The notes: a model not told the origin generated them from the sequence alone. Positions 18,013 through 25,585 are shown, counted from the stretch's first letter. The stretch: DNA of 64,000 nucleotides from Pyrococcus sp. NA2 (GCF_000211475.1 NC_015474.1:930001-994000); one strand, 5' to 3'. Numbers and translations: made by a program.

Positions 18013-18215
18013 AATAATATCACCATGTTAGGATAATGCAACCATATTAATAAGAGTTATGGAAGCTAACTTGGTCCGTTCATAGGGTTTATGTTTAACC
18101 TATTCAGCCGTTAATGATTTCCTCAAGCTCTCAAAGCGTTTCTTCCCAAGCTTTCAGAGCGTCCATGTAATATGTGGATAGGTTCAAAGGGCAAAGCTCA
18201 GTTATCTAAAGACAT
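18013..18215. other. Gene-poor stretch between VapB and an rmlD remnant
   Basis: About 200 bases hold no intact gene. On the minus strand a fragment near 18110-18165 reads MDALKAWEETL, stop, ELEEIING, which looks like the decayed end of a small helical protein such as an antitoxin, but I cannot identify it. The right-hand part contains the TATA-like region of the vapB gene on the other side of the fragment. Confidence 0.4.
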
Positions 18216-18518
18216 CTAGAGATATCCTTTCTCCTTCAAATACTCTCCCAAAGTTTCTCTCCAATGTTTCATCTTCAGCAATTTTTCCAGCTTCTCATTC
18301 TTTAACGCTGAAAACTTCGGCCTCTTTGCCAACCTCTTAAGCTCACTTGAGTTTATAGGCTTCACTCTAACATCCCAGCCCAGAATCCCAAATATCGCCT
18401 TAGTGGATTCATACCAACTACAATATCCTTCATTCACCATGTGGTAGATGCCAAAGCTCGGTCTTAGCCTTAAAAGCTCCCCCAGAGCCCTCGCGATGTC
18501 CTTGGTATATTGCCTCAA
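18216..18518 (-). pseudogene. rmlD: dTDP-4-dehydrorhamnose reductase, C-terminal remnant
   Basis: The 100-codon frame matches only the C-terminal third of RmlD, the NAD(P)H-dependent reductase that makes dTDP-L-rhamnose. Diagnostic pieces are YHMVNEGYCSWYESTKAIFG (about 25-44), VKPINSSELKRLAKRPKFSA (about 52-71) and the end WRETLGEYLKEKGYL. The Rossmann domain and YxxxK catalytic site are missing. The match stops at about 18520, next to the end of a decayed vapC. A different RmlD C-terminal fragment lies at about 21270-21429 and an rmlC remnant at 19752-20133, so a rhamnose gene set has been broken up here. Confidence 0.8.
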
Positions 18519-18542
18519 TTACTGCATTCTCCTTTTGATTTA

Positions 18543-19017
18543 CTAGTTGATAATTTCATCCAGCTTTTCTTTGCTTTCAATTAGGATAATTCCTTCCCCC
18601 TACATGCCTCCCTAAAGTCACTGTCAAATGATATCAAATACTTAATTCCATAAAAACTTGCAGGTAGCTAAAATTATAGCATCGTTAGGCAGAATACCGT
18701 AAATATCCATTAATGTCACTGCATCTTCTCCAATAAGCACATTGTCTGGAAGATACAAAAACTTGCCGAGAACTGCATAAAGCGGGCTTTTATCAACGTT
18801 TTTAACGAGTTCCGGTTTGTGCTTCAAAGTGTAGCTTTTCTCACCAGTTTCATCCTTCAAATATCTTATTGAAACTTCAGTTAAAACAATTCCATTTATG
18901 AAATCTTACCAGCATTTTCTGCAATCTCTATATTATTTCTCTCGCGTTCTCATATCCATAAAAATAGTTCAGTATAACATTGCTGTCAATGAAGAACCTA
19001 AACCTCCCACTCGGCAT
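18543..19017 (-). pseudogene. Decayed VapC-type PIN-domain toxin
   Basis: From ATG 19017 the minus strand reads FRFFIDSNVILNYFYGYENA, then an in-frame stop. After a frame change come SIRYLKDETGEKS, the 72-codon stretch ending YGILPNDAIILATCKF (18642-18860), then LISFDSDFREACRG, and in yet another frame GIILIESKEKLDEIIN and stop. All PIN landmarks are present in order, but at least three frameshifts or stops interrupt them. Its start overlaps the end of a small antitoxin gene (18998-19195). It is a dead toxin whose antitoxin gene may be intact. Confidence 0.8.
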
Positions 19018-19195
19018 AAATATCAGCCTCAATCTCATTAACGCTTTTCCTTTTTCCCTTTAAAATCCCAAACGTACTCTTAAAATCAGCCTTTGAAAGC
19101 CTTTTCACAATTAACTTTGCCTCTTTCTCAAGGAAGGACTTAACAACATCCTCCATACCATCTGGAACATTAAGTGTGATCACAACTTTGCCCAC
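18998..19195 (-). CDS. Small antitoxin of a broken VapBC-type pair
   Basis: A protein of about 65 residues (GKVVITLNVPDGMEDVVKSF, then a basic helix KLIVKRLSKADF, then an acidic tail ending YAEWEV). I chose GTG 19195, seven bases behind GGAGGTG; a GTG at 19204 overlaps that site. The gene overlaps the start of a PIN-domain pseudogene in the normal antitoxin-toxin order. The fold is not certain from sequence; the amphipathic helix after a short strand is typical of small VapB-like antitoxins. With its toxin dead, it is an orphan antitoxin. Confidence 0.65.
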   Translation of the reverse strand: MGKVVITLNVPDGMEDVVKSFLEKEAKLIVKRLSKADFKSTFGILKGKRKSVNEIEADIYAEWEV

Positions 19196-19204
19196 ATTTT
19201 TCAC

Positions 19205-19472
19205 CTCCCGTACCTCCCGTATCTTTTGATAATAGCTTAATAATAGCTAAGAACTAAAAGATTACGCAAAATAAGTTATATTTTTATCCCCATAAAATCA
19301 TAGAATTCCAGTAATTTGCGCAAATTCTTTCCCTTAAACTTCTCATGAAGCTTCTAACACTGTACTCAATCATAACCTCCCTCTCGATGAATATATTCCA
19401 ACGGTCTTTTGAGCTTGATGTTTGTACCCATACCCTCACCATAAAAAGATTATGTGAGTCCCTGGTCATATT
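19205..19472. other. Stretch with unidentified coding remnant
   Basis: No convincing gene. Downstream (minus strand) of the RHH-type antitoxin at 19473-19697, where its toxin should be, there is no PIN motif. One minus-strand frame ends FHEKFKGKNLRKLLEFYDFMGIKI-like (about 19280-19350; first part shifted), which looks protein-like but matches nothing I recognise. I read it as the decayed remains of an unidentified gene. Confidence 0.35.
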
Positions 19473-19697
19473 TCATTTATTACTGTCACGATACTCTCTC
19501 ACGTACTTTCTCGCAGTCCCCCTTTCGGTTTTTGGTAAGTTTGAAAGCATCAAGTCAATTTCCTCCAAGGCCTTCTTTTTCCTGTATTCCCTAACTTTGG
19601 CTTCAATAAATTTCCTAATTTCCTCACTCCAATTAATGTCAACATCTTTCATCTTCTTCTTAAGCTCACGAGGAATCCTAAAGCTGACAACTTCCAT
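19473..19697 (-). CDS. Predicted VapB-type antitoxin (RHH-like)
   Basis: About 74 residues starting EVVSFRIPRELKKKMKDVDI, then NWSEEIRKFIEAKVREYRKK, and a C-terminal tail LPKTERGTARKYVREYRDSNK-like end. The short strand followed by two helices fits a ribbon-helix-helix antitoxin. It closely resembles the antitoxin at 23774-23980 (NWSEEIREFIKRKIKEYKKR), so the two are paralogues. ATG 19697 has GGGTG six bases upstream. No toxin gene can be seen behind it, so it is an orphan or its partner has decayed. Confidence 0.68.
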   Translation of the reverse strand: MEVVSFRIPRELKKKMKDVDINWSEEIRKFIEAKVREYRKKKALEEIDLMLSNLPKTERGTARKYVREYRDSNK

Positions 19698-19751
19698 ATA
19701 CGACACCCGAATACACTATCGTATCACAGATGTATAAACATTTTGAGTCAC

Positions 19752-20133
19752 CTAAAACAGCTCATTTTTCTCAATTAACTCCCTCAAAGTTGGCCATCCC
19801 TTATCTTTCCCCGAGAGTATTTGAGTGTTTATGGCTATCTTATATTTACCTCAGGGTCATTCCATATCAACCCCCTTCATAATCGGGAGCATAAACGTTA
19901 TTCCTTATAAACGACTTCAGCAACATCACTTAGCACAAGGAAGCCGTGGGCGAAGCTCCTCGATATGTAGAGTTGCTGAGTGGTTATCCTGAATAAAATC
20001 CCCCTTTATTCCAGCTTTTTCGAAGCTAGGCTTCCTGTAAGTCTGCATGAAGAGGCTCCTCTCGTCTTCAAAGACCTTGGGCTTTATTAATATTACATTC
20101 TGGGATTCCCAACCTTTTGAACTCGAATGGCAT
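19752..20133 (-). pseudogene. rmlC: dTDP-4-dehydrorhamnose 3,5-epimerase, decayed
   Basis: From ATG 20133 the minus strand reads MPFEFKRLGIP. After frame changes it gives KPKVFEDERSLFMQTYRKPS, FEKAGIKGDFIQDNHS, then LYISRSFAHGFLVLSDVAEV, VYAPDYEGG, WNDPEV, and KDKGWPTLRELIEKNELF before stop. These are RmlC segments in order. The part between QDNHS and LYISR, which should hold the GVLRGLHFQ catalytic stretch, is deleted, and several frameshifts occur. RmlC epimerises dTDP-4-keto-6-deoxyglucose at C3 and C5 in rhamnose synthesis. With the rmlD fragments it marks loss of dTDP-rhamnose synthesis at this place. Confidence 0.8.
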
Positions 20134-20195
20134 TGCTACAACCTTGGCTTCTAATTGGTGGATTATGAAACTTTTCAAGATATCATCATGCATCA

Positions 20196-20596
20196 CTATC
20201 TTCGAAGAGCTTGAGCAGGGAGCAACCTTCCTATATAGGTTTTATCAAAATCGGAATCAAAGCTTACAATCTTAAGATTATATTTTCTGGCCAAGGTGTA
20301 TTGGTATGCATCGTCAAAGTCCAGATTGAATCTCTCCGCTGCATTAATAACGCTTCCAAAGTCAAAAGGAGACAGCCGCAAAAGTGTCACTCCTCCTTCC
20401 AAAAGGACATCTTCCACAAAATCTGAAAAGACGGTATATTTTTTCTGTCTGAACAAAATTATTCCAATAGAATAAAGAGAAAAGTCTGAAATTTGTAAAT
20501 GTTCTGTTGGCGTTTTTGTCAAAAACTCTTCTGCCTCACTTGCTTTTTCTTGGTTAAGAAAATCTCAAGGAACACATTGGTATCAACTAGATACAT
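20196..20596 (-). pseudogene. VapC-type PIN toxin with one frameshift
   Basis: ATG 20596 opens MYLVDTNVFLEIF, the PIN start with its first Asp. After about 14 codons the reading must shift by one base to continue as NQEKASEAEEFLTKTPTEHL and then through the 108-codon frame (20196-20522), which has the later PIN landmarks FNLDFDDAYQYTLARKYNLK and IVSFDSDFDKT. A one-base insertion near 20550-20560 would restore a protein of about 133 residues. It starts directly behind the stop of the antitoxin gene at 20597, the usual pair layout. It may be a recent inactivation or a sequencing error. Confidence 0.8.
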
Positions 20597-20800
20597 CTAC
20601 CCCCACCATTCAAGAGCTTTATGTTGAAGTTCTACAGAAGAGTACTTATCTCTTAATTCTTCTAAGGCTCCTTTCCATGTAAGTTTGAGCTGTCCTCGCT
20701 TTTTCTTCGCTTTCTTTTCTAACAAAAATTCTATATAGTCTATAACTTCTCTCTTGAGATCATCAGGTAACTTTTGGAAAAGTTCATACGCATTTTCCAT
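20597..20800 (-). CDS. VapB-type antitoxin (DUF2281-like)
   Basis: About 67 residues: MENAYELFQKLPDDLKREVI, DYIEFLLEKKAKKKRG, then a tail ending ELQHKALEWWG. This resembles the DUF2281 class of small antitoxins, with an N-terminal helical hairpin and a toxin-binding tail. ATG 20800 has AAGGG at good distance; ATG 20806 is possible. The stop codon directly abuts the start codon of the frameshifted PIN toxin at 20596. With the toxin frame broken, the antitoxin may still be expressed. Confidence 0.72.
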   Translation of the reverse strand: MENAYELFQKLPDDLKREVIDYIEFLLEKKAKKKRGQLKLTWKGALEELRDKYSSVELQHKALEWWG

Positions 20801-20963
20801 TGTCATCCCTTACTAAATAATGTACCTGCAATGTTTTAACCTTATCCCCTCACCTTATGACGCTATTGCAATTAACGCATCATTGGGTAGGGTTTGTGCT
20901 TTTTCATAACTTCCCTCCATTCACTAACCTCCTGATAGTCAGGTAAGATTGCAATACCGTTCT

Positions 20964-21020
20964 GGTTGTCTGCTACAAGTGGCATGGATGGAACTTTTGC
21001 ATGACTCGTAGCGGACAACC
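20964..21020 (-). repeat. 57-bp stem-loop, tnpB-associated, copy 1
   Basis: The arms GGTTGTCTGCTAC (20964-20976) and GTAGCGGACAACC (21008-21020) pair at 12 of 13 positions around a 31-base loop. The element sits directly 3' of a TnpB remnant on the minus strand. The reverse complement is clearly related to 48382-48438, including a loop core CCATCCATGCCACT(T/C)GTAGC. In IS200/IS605-type elements such a structure marks the right end and the 3' part of the guide RNA. Confidence 0.65.
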
Positions 21021-21042
21021 TTTCGGGGAGAAGGGTAACTCC

Positions 21043-21275
21043 TCACATCTTCAAGATTCTGTGCCCATTCGGGCTTAGTTTCCTCCCACATATTGGGCAC
21101 AGAGTGGAAGTGTAGGCAGGATTTACAAAGACAACCCTAATCCCCCTTAGTTTAGCCTTGTATTCAATGATGGACTGGAGTTTCCTAAAACCCTCCTGTG
21201 CAGACGGCCATTCAACTCGGCAGAATACTTTATTGAGCCCCTAACCTCACTCAAATCCTCTAGGGTTGACCTTAA
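21043..21275 (-). pseudogene. tnpB: TnpB (IS200/IS605-type) C-terminal remnant
   Basis: Two minus-strand frames together give the end of a TnpB RNA-guided nuclease: EVRGSIKYSAELNGRLH, then FRKLQSIIEYKAKLRGIRVV, FVNPAYTSTLCPICGRKLSP and NGHRILKM, stop. LCPICG is the first half of the TnpB zinc finger; the second CxxC is lost. The N-terminal 70 percent is absent and the frame changes once. The remnant abuts an rmlD fragment on the other strand at about 21270, so an insertion into a rhamnose gene is plausible. A stem-loop lies just downstream. Confidence 0.8.
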
Positions 21276-21429
21276 GCCTATAAAGTCCTCTGAATATCCA
21301 ACGAAGGCCAGGAGGCCAAAGTTCTCAGCCTTAAGCATTGAGAAGATAAAGAGGTATGGGATTAAAATGAGGCACTGGAAGAATGCTTTGAGGGCATACC
21401 TAATTGAAAAGGGGTATATAAAACATTAG
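21270..21429 (+). pseudogene. rmlD: Second dTDP-4-dehydrorhamnose reductase C-terminal remnant
   Basis: The plus strand reads RVDLKPIKSSEYPTKARRPK, FSALSIEKIKRYGIKMRHWK, NALRAYLIEKGYIKH and stop. This is the RmlD C-terminus (compare VKPINSSELKRLAKRPKFSA in the other fragment). It is a different copy from the one at 18216-18518 and lies on the opposite strand. No reductase sequence is visible upstream; the TnpB remnant begins there instead. Confidence 0.75.
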
Positions 21430-21875
21430 GGCTCAAGTTTAGCTATTTAATCAGGGAATTATAATCCTGGGATGTGCTCCATGGCACGTCTACTTGTTAT
21501 AGGCTCCCTGTTGTTGGTACCTTTTCAGTTTCATCCGTTCCAATCACTGTCAACCTAAGGACATTTATAGCAACTTTGTCATTAATGATAAAATTGCTTC
21601 CAATTTGTTTTGTTGGGTCTCTCCTTGATAAGTGAGCGTAATATCTAAAATGCAAGGACGTTCGCTCCCTATTGTGAGTATCATATTTCGGTTCGGGAAA
21701 ATTTCAAATCCTAAGAGCCTTAAAGGTGTGCTCCAGCAAGAACCTGAAAATAGGTTTAAATTGTAAGACAAGGATCTAATAATAGTGGATGCGAGGTAGA
21801 TTAAAAGTAAATTAAAATTGACTGTGGTGACGATATTTCCTCAACCCTCTAAGAGGAGAACAAAGGTGAGAGAAT
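21430..21875. other. Gene-free stretch
   Basis: About 445 bases between the rmlD fragment and the DUF2283 remnant. Short frames on the minus strand (for example 21565-21771) have no family features and unusual composition. I see no tRNA, CRISPR repeat or clear stem-loop. AAAGGTGAG at about 21864 is the ribosome-binding site of the next gene. Confidence 0.4.
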
Positions 21876-22234
21876 ATGAAAGAGAAAGTTAAGTTTAAGC
21901 CTGTGGATTATGATCCCATAGTTGATTCACTTTTCGTAAGGGTACCTGAAAGGTTGGAGACGATGTAATCCTAGACTTTGGTCGTCTTTCAGATAAGAAC
22001 AAAGTTGATGTCATCGGCTTTGAGATACTCGAAGCATCCAAAAAGTTTGGGTTGGACAAACATTTGCTCAGGAATATTAAGAAACTCCACGCGGAGATCA
22101 AGATTAGTGAGGACAAGATTGAAATTATGATCTCGATAGTTGTAGTGCAAAGAAAGAGGGAACGGGAGCGCTCAAGAATATTGGAAATGGCAAACGTTGG
22201 TCTTCCCATTGCCGTTACTTCAATCAGTGTCTAG
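21876..22234 (+). pseudogene. DUF2283-family protein with one frameshift
   Basis: ATG 21876 follows AAAGGTGAG and opens MKEKVKFKPVDYDPIVDSLF, VRVPE. The frame then stops, but the next frame continues as GDDVILDFGRLSDKNKVDVI, GFEILEASKKFGLDKHLLRN and onward to NVGLPIAVTSISV. The joint near 21945-21955 needs one added base. DUF2283 proteins begin with this metal-independent beta pattern (Y.p..D.l.v) and are of unknown function; they often sit in accessory regions beside toxin-antitoxin genes. The full product would be about 119 residues. Confidence 0.7.
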
Positions 22235-22248
22235 GTCTAGTTTTACGT

Positions 22249-22320
22249 TTTTGCTTCTCTACGTTTCTTGGCAGAATCTCTATCCTATCCCAGAGCCCCA
22301 TCAGAATCACTTTTCTAACT
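22249..22320 (-). pseudogene. AbrB/VapB-type antitoxin remnant
   Basis: The minus strand reads EVRKVILMGLWDRIEILPRN and then VEKQKRKT. This resembles the AbrB core of the intact VapB at 17782-18012 (NEVILIEFEDKIEILPRRRP). Only about 25 codons are left, without start or toxin. The match is short, so confidence is limited. Confidence 0.4.
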
Positions 22321-22347
22321 TCCTACCCTTCTATCCGCAATGCATAT

Positions 22348-22385
22348 AAGTATCGGCACCGATACTTAGTATCGGGGGCGATACC
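22348..22385 (+). promoter_or_regulatory. Double palindrome at the promoter of archaeal ATPase A
   Basis: Two inverted repeats fill the space between a TATA-like CATATAAG (22344-22350) and the TTG start of the ATPase at 22386. The first is AAGTATCGG-CA-CCGATACTT (22348-22367, perfect). The second is GTATCG-GGGG-CGATAC (22369-22384, perfect). Both share the half-site GTATCG. The same 38-base layout recurs at 25586-25623 with half-site GTAACG. The first repeat lies where a repressor would block the TATA box or start site; the second would also be in the mRNA leader and its G-run may serve as ribosome-binding site. Confidence 0.75.
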
Positions 22386-23432
22386 TTGCTCTTCGATCCA
22401 AGACCTAAGGAGAGGAGGGAAGACTTATTTGATAGGGAGAGGGAACTAACTGAACTCATTACATCAATATCAAAATACCCGATAACCTTACTCCTTGGAA
22501 TAAGGAGGACTGGAAAATCTTCCATTATCAAGGTTTCGCTAAATGAGAGTGATGTAATTGGAATTTATGTTGACGTTAGAAAGGCAATGAGAGGTGGTAG
22601 AGTTTCCGAGGAAAGGCTTAAACTCCAACTCTTAGGGAGCATTAGGAGGTTAAAGATAAAAGAGCCGGGATTCAAACTTGAAGTTGTCCCCTTAGACTTG
22701 ACCGACATATTCGACCTGTTCAACTCCTACGGGAAGAAAAGGAAGAAGACTGTAGTTTTGGTGTTTGATGAGGCGCAGTACTTTAGATTCTATGGGCCTA
22801 GAGGTGGTAAGGATTTCCTGTTGGCGGTTGCGTACTCTTACGACAACCATGAATGGGTGAGATTCCTCTTTTCCGGCTCTGAGGTTGGCTTACTCCATGA
22901 CTTCCTGGGGTTTGAGGATTCTAAGGCTCCACTCTTTGGTAGGATATACAACGAAATAACTTTGGAGCCCTTCCCCAGGGATCTCTCCATTGAATTTTTA
23001 AGGGAGGGCTTCAGGGAGGTTGGCCTCAATGTTCCCGAGGACGATATAGAGGGGGCTGTCGATGAGCTCGACGGCATTCCCGGGTGGCTGGTTGAATACG
23101 GTTACCACTATATGCACACGAGAAGCCATAAGAAGGCCCTAGAGAGAACGCTTCAAAACGCACTATCCTTGATAATGTCGGAGCTCTCTGAGCTTGAGAA
23201 GAGGAGTGAAAGGTACATAACGATCTTAAAGGCGATATCCCTGGGGATTAATAGGTGGTCCAGGATAAAGGAATACGTTGAAGCTAGAGATGGCCCAATA
23301 ACTAACGCAAGACTATCAGCTCTACTCAGGAACCTTGAGAAGATGAGCTGGATAAGATCAGAGCTCAAAAACGGGAAAAAGGTATATAAAATAGTTGATC
23401 CGGTCGTTGAGAGAATTATTAGGGGTCTATAG
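22386..23432 (+). CDS. Archaeal ATPase (PF01637-type), copy A
   Basis: A 348-residue P-loop ATPase of the archaeal family. It opens FDPRPKERREDLFDREREL, the family's typical N-terminus. Walker A is LLGIRRTGKSS (residues 37-46), Walker B is VLVFDEAQYF (124-133), and sensor SGSEVGLLHDFLG follows (near 163). The C-terminal winged helix (about 265-345) includes ILKAISLGINRWSRIKEYVE and NLEKMSWIRSELKNGKKVYK. TTG 22386 is the only start that keeps the conserved N-terminus, directly behind a double palindrome. Family members are numerous in Thermococcales genomes; their function is unknown. Its C-terminal half is closely matched by the truncated copy at 27064-27585. Confidence 0.88.
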   Translation: MLFDPRPKERREDLFDRERELTELITSISKYPITLLLGIRRTGKSSIIKVSLNESDVIGIYVDVRKAMRGGRVSEERLKLQLLGSIRRLKIKEPGFKLEVVPLDLTDIFDLFNSYGKKRKKTVVLVFDEAQYFRFYGPRGGKDFLLAVAYSYDNHEWVRFLFSGSEVGLLHDFLGFEDSKAPLFGRIYNEITLEPFPRDLSIEFLREGFREVGLNVPEDDIEGAVDELDGIPGWLVEYGYHYMHTRSHKKALERTLQNALSLIMSELSELEKRSERYITILKAISLGINRWSRIKEYVEARDGPITNARLSALLRNLEKMSWIRSELKNGKKVYKIVDPVVERIIRGL

Positions 23433-23456
23433 TTTAAACGAGATGTCCCTGCTCGT

Positions 23457-23776
23457 TTATATGTACACTATTTCAACTCCAATTTCTCTTGCAACATCTC
23501 CTTGTCTTTTATCGCTCGTAATCAGTAAATTTCTGGCCTGTGCCAAAAACAAGCTATCATAAATGGAAGCAATTTCCAAAGCTTCTTGCAGATATTTCTC
23601 CCTGGCTCCAGTATTATGACTTCCTCCTTCACGAGCTTTACCATCTGCTTGTACTTTTTCATGTACTTCCATATCACATTTGTCGTTTCAATGACTAACA
23701 TGTGGTTCTAAGTAGGGGATTACTTTTTCCCAGCCTTCTTCTTTTAATAAAAAACTTTGAAAAAGCTAAAGAGTCA
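23457..23776 (-). pseudogene. Decayed VapC-type toxin
   Basis: Behind the antitoxin at 23774 the minus strand reads VIIDSLAFSKF, the start of a PIN domain. After frame changes come EEGWEKVIPYLEPH, VIETTNVIWKYMKKYKQMVK, LVKEEVIILEPG and finally EALEIASIYDSLFLAQARNL, LITSDKRQGDVAREIGVEIV. The order matches VapC (VIDSS start, NVIWK, S.YDSLFLA.A, L.TSDKRQ), but at least three frame changes break it. It is a dead toxin of an antitoxin-toxin pair. Confidence 0.78.
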
Positions 23777-23980
23777 ATGATTACCACGATCCTCCCTTAC
23801 TAACTTTTGTGCTGTTCCTCTTGGTGCCTCGGGCAATGCTTGGATGTAAGCTATAACCTCCTGAAGTGCCTTTCTCTTTTTATATTCTTTAATCTTCCTT
23901 TTTATGAATTCTCTAATTTCCTCACTCCAGTTATCGTGCTTAATTTCTGGCGGAACACGAATACTAATAACATCTCCCAT
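23774..23980 (-). CDS. VapB-type antitoxin of a broken pair (RHH-like)
   Basis: About 68 residues: GDVISIRVPPEIKHDNWSEE, IREFIKRKIKEYKKRKALQE, then a tail with LPEAPRGTAQKLVREDRGNH. ATG 23980 follows GGTGAATTAC. Strand-helix-helix order suggests a ribbon-helix-helix DNA-binding antitoxin. It is a paralogue of 19473-19697: both share the NWSEEIR core and the RGTA..(V/Y)RE tail. Its PIN toxin directly downstream is decayed, so this is an orphan antitoxin. Confidence 0.7.
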   Translation of the reverse strand: MGDVISIRVPPEIKHDNWSEEIREFIKRKIKEYKKRKALQEVIAYIQALPEAPRGTAQKLVREDRGNH

Positions 23981-24187
23981 GTAATTCACCTGCAGGTATA
24001 TTTGTAATACAATTTTTATATACCCAATTCCAACATTTAAGGCCACTGAGTTCTGAAGGAACAGATAAATCATTAATAATTCGGCGAGAGTGAATATAAT
24101 GTGCCTGCCTTGGAGTGTTCGGAGATTCTAGCCCTTAGGCCTACAATGCTTAAATATGATACATGTATTCAATGGATTAGTGAGACC

Positions 24188-24424
24188 ATGGTTAAGACAA
24201 TCACAATTTCTGATGATGTTTACAATGACCTCTTACGAATAAAGGGCAAGAAATCATTTAGTGAACTTCTTAGGGAACTCTTGAGGGAGAAAAAAGGGAA
24301 TTTAGTGGTTCTTAAACACATTTACGGTATCTTAAATGAGGAAGAATATCGCGAAACCAGGAAAAGGCTAAAAGAGCTAGAAGGAGAGTTTGAGAAATCG
24401 GAGCAGTTCTTGACACAAGTGTGA
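24188..24424 (+). CDS. VapB-type antitoxin of a broken pair (DUF217-like)
   Basis: A 78-residue protein: [40 protein letters not shown], then an acidic helical tail [14 protein letters not shown]. This is the pattern of the DUF217/RHH VapB family common in hyperthermophilic archaea. ATG 24188 is preferred; an earlier TTG/ATG in the frame has no family sequence. The stop at 24424 overlaps the start of a decayed VapC on the same strand. Confidence 0.78.
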   Translation: MVKTITISDDVYNDLLRIKGKKSFSELLRELLREKKGNLVVLKHIYGILNEEEYRETRKRLKELEGEFEKSEQFLTQV

Positions 24425-24666
24425 TAATCGAAATAGCTCGTGGGAACAGAGAAATTCTTGAAAAAGCCTTGGGCCTTGATAACATCTCTTCAATCACAAA
24501 GTTTGAGATACTTACTGGCTAAATTCACTTATAGAGCTCCCCTCTGATAGGAGATCTGCGGGAATAGCAACCTACCTTTACAAAAAACTCAAAGACTCTC
24601 TTTATTGGAGCCACAGCTATGGTAAATGATCTTCCTTTAGCCACACTAGATTTGAAGCTCCTTTAA
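24406..24666 (+). pseudogene. Decayed VapC-type PIN toxin
   Basis: The reading starts [38 protein letters not shown] and then meets a stop. After frame changes it goes on as SAGIATYLYKKLKDS, and LIGATAMVNDLPLATLDLKL. These are the PIN landmarks DTSVIIE, FE(I/L)L and DxLIGATA...LATLD in order, with the middle shortened. There is no start codon in frame in front of VLDTS. It follows the antitoxin at 24188-24424 in normal order and is inactive. Confidence 0.8.
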
Positions 24667-24672
24667 TTTCTC

Positions 24673-25071
24673 CTATGGGTTAATCATCCAGTATCTTTTC
24701 TTTTTTAGGCCTTTCTTTTTGAGCTCTTCAAACTTTTTCTTTGCTATTTTGTAAAACCCACTGTCATAGAGAACTTTTCCCTCGGTTATGGCATCTAGGG
24801 CTGAGGGAGAAAGATTCTCTAAAGCTTTTAGAAACTCTTCTCTAGTGTATGCAATGATATCCACAGGTAAAAGCTCCTCGTTTAACATGTAAAGCTCCCG
24901 AGTTCTCTCCAGCGGATTTCCCTTTATATTATCGGATATTATCACAAGATCGAAATCACTCGCCAAGTTGTAGTCTCCCCTAGCATAGGAACCAAAGAGG
25001 ATTACGGTGGCATCCCCTTCTAAATATGCCACTATCCTATCGATGAACCTTTTAAGTTTTTCCAAGCTCAT
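24673..25071 (-). CDS. mntA: MNT-type nucleotidyltransferase of a HEPN/MNT pair
   Basis: A 132-residue minimal nucleotidyltransferase. The catalytic segment is VILFGSYARGDYNLASDFDL (residues 23-42), with the GSxARG motif, the paired Asp residues (SDFDLVII) and a third acidic residue in LLPVDIIAYT (about 68-77). MNT enzymes neutralise partner HEPN ribonucleases by adding AMP residues. The gene overlaps the upstream HEPN gene by 20 bases on the same strand, the standard order. Both seem intact, unlike most toxin genes in this region. Confidence 0.88.
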   Translation of the reverse strand: MSLEKLKRFIDRIVAYLEGDATVILFGSYARGDYNLASDFDLVIISDNIKGNPLERTRELYMLNEELLPVDIIAYTREEFLKALENLSPSALDAITEGKVLYDSGFYKIAKKKFEELKKKGLKKKRYWMINP

Positions 25072-25465
25072 TTTTTAAGGCCTCGACAAACTTAATTATC
25101 GCCTCAGCATATGAAATTAACTCCTTGGCTACTTCCTCGGAATAATACTCAAATGGTGCTCCCTCGGGATATGCATCTGGATATCTTGGTGCTATATAGT
25201 TCCTATCGAGCTCCATTGCGTAGTATAGGAGCTTTTTTGGAACGTTGAATCCCATTCCTTTTAGTTCTCGCAGTAGCCTTGTTATGGAGTGACCTACTGG
25301 GGCAAGGCCTAATCCTCGTAGAACCGCCTTAACAGCTAATTCTGCCGCCTGTTGGGACTTAAAACTGGCCCATTCATAATATCCTTCCTTTAAGTCTGAA
25401 TAAGCGGATTTCAGAGTTCTCTTGGCCTCTTTAATCCACCGCTCATATTCACTATCCTTGAACAT
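25052..25465 (-). CDS. hepT: HEPN-domain protein, toxin of the HEPN/MNT pair
   Basis: A 137-residue, all-helical HEPN protein: YERWIKEAKRTLKSAYSDLK, YYEWASFKSQQAAELAVKAV, APVGHSITRLLRELKGMG and DRNYIAPRYPDAYPEGAPFE. The QQAAE helix and the RNYxxxRYPD motif are typical for HEPN proteins paired with MNT nucleotidyltransferases. The HEPN RNase site is probably made of the Arg and His residues near 100-110 and 57-66, but I cannot fix them without an alignment. It is the first gene of the pair and is probably transcribed from an AT-rich promoter at about 25480-25510. Confidence 0.85.
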   Translation of the reverse strand: MFKDSEYERWIKEAKRTLKSAYSDLKEGYYEWASFKSQQAAELAVKAVLRGLGLAPVGHSITRLLRELKGMGFNVPKKLLYYAMELDRNYIAPRYPDAYPEGAPFEYYSEEVAKELISYAEAIIKFVEALKNELGKT

Positions 25466-25585
25466 AACCCTTACCGATAGGCAAATTTAACTAAAAATAA
25501 TTAAACATTTTGTTTATATTCCTCATTGCTTGTGTATATATTTTGTGTGGTTCTCGGATTAAGTACAAATGTCGACATAACCCTT

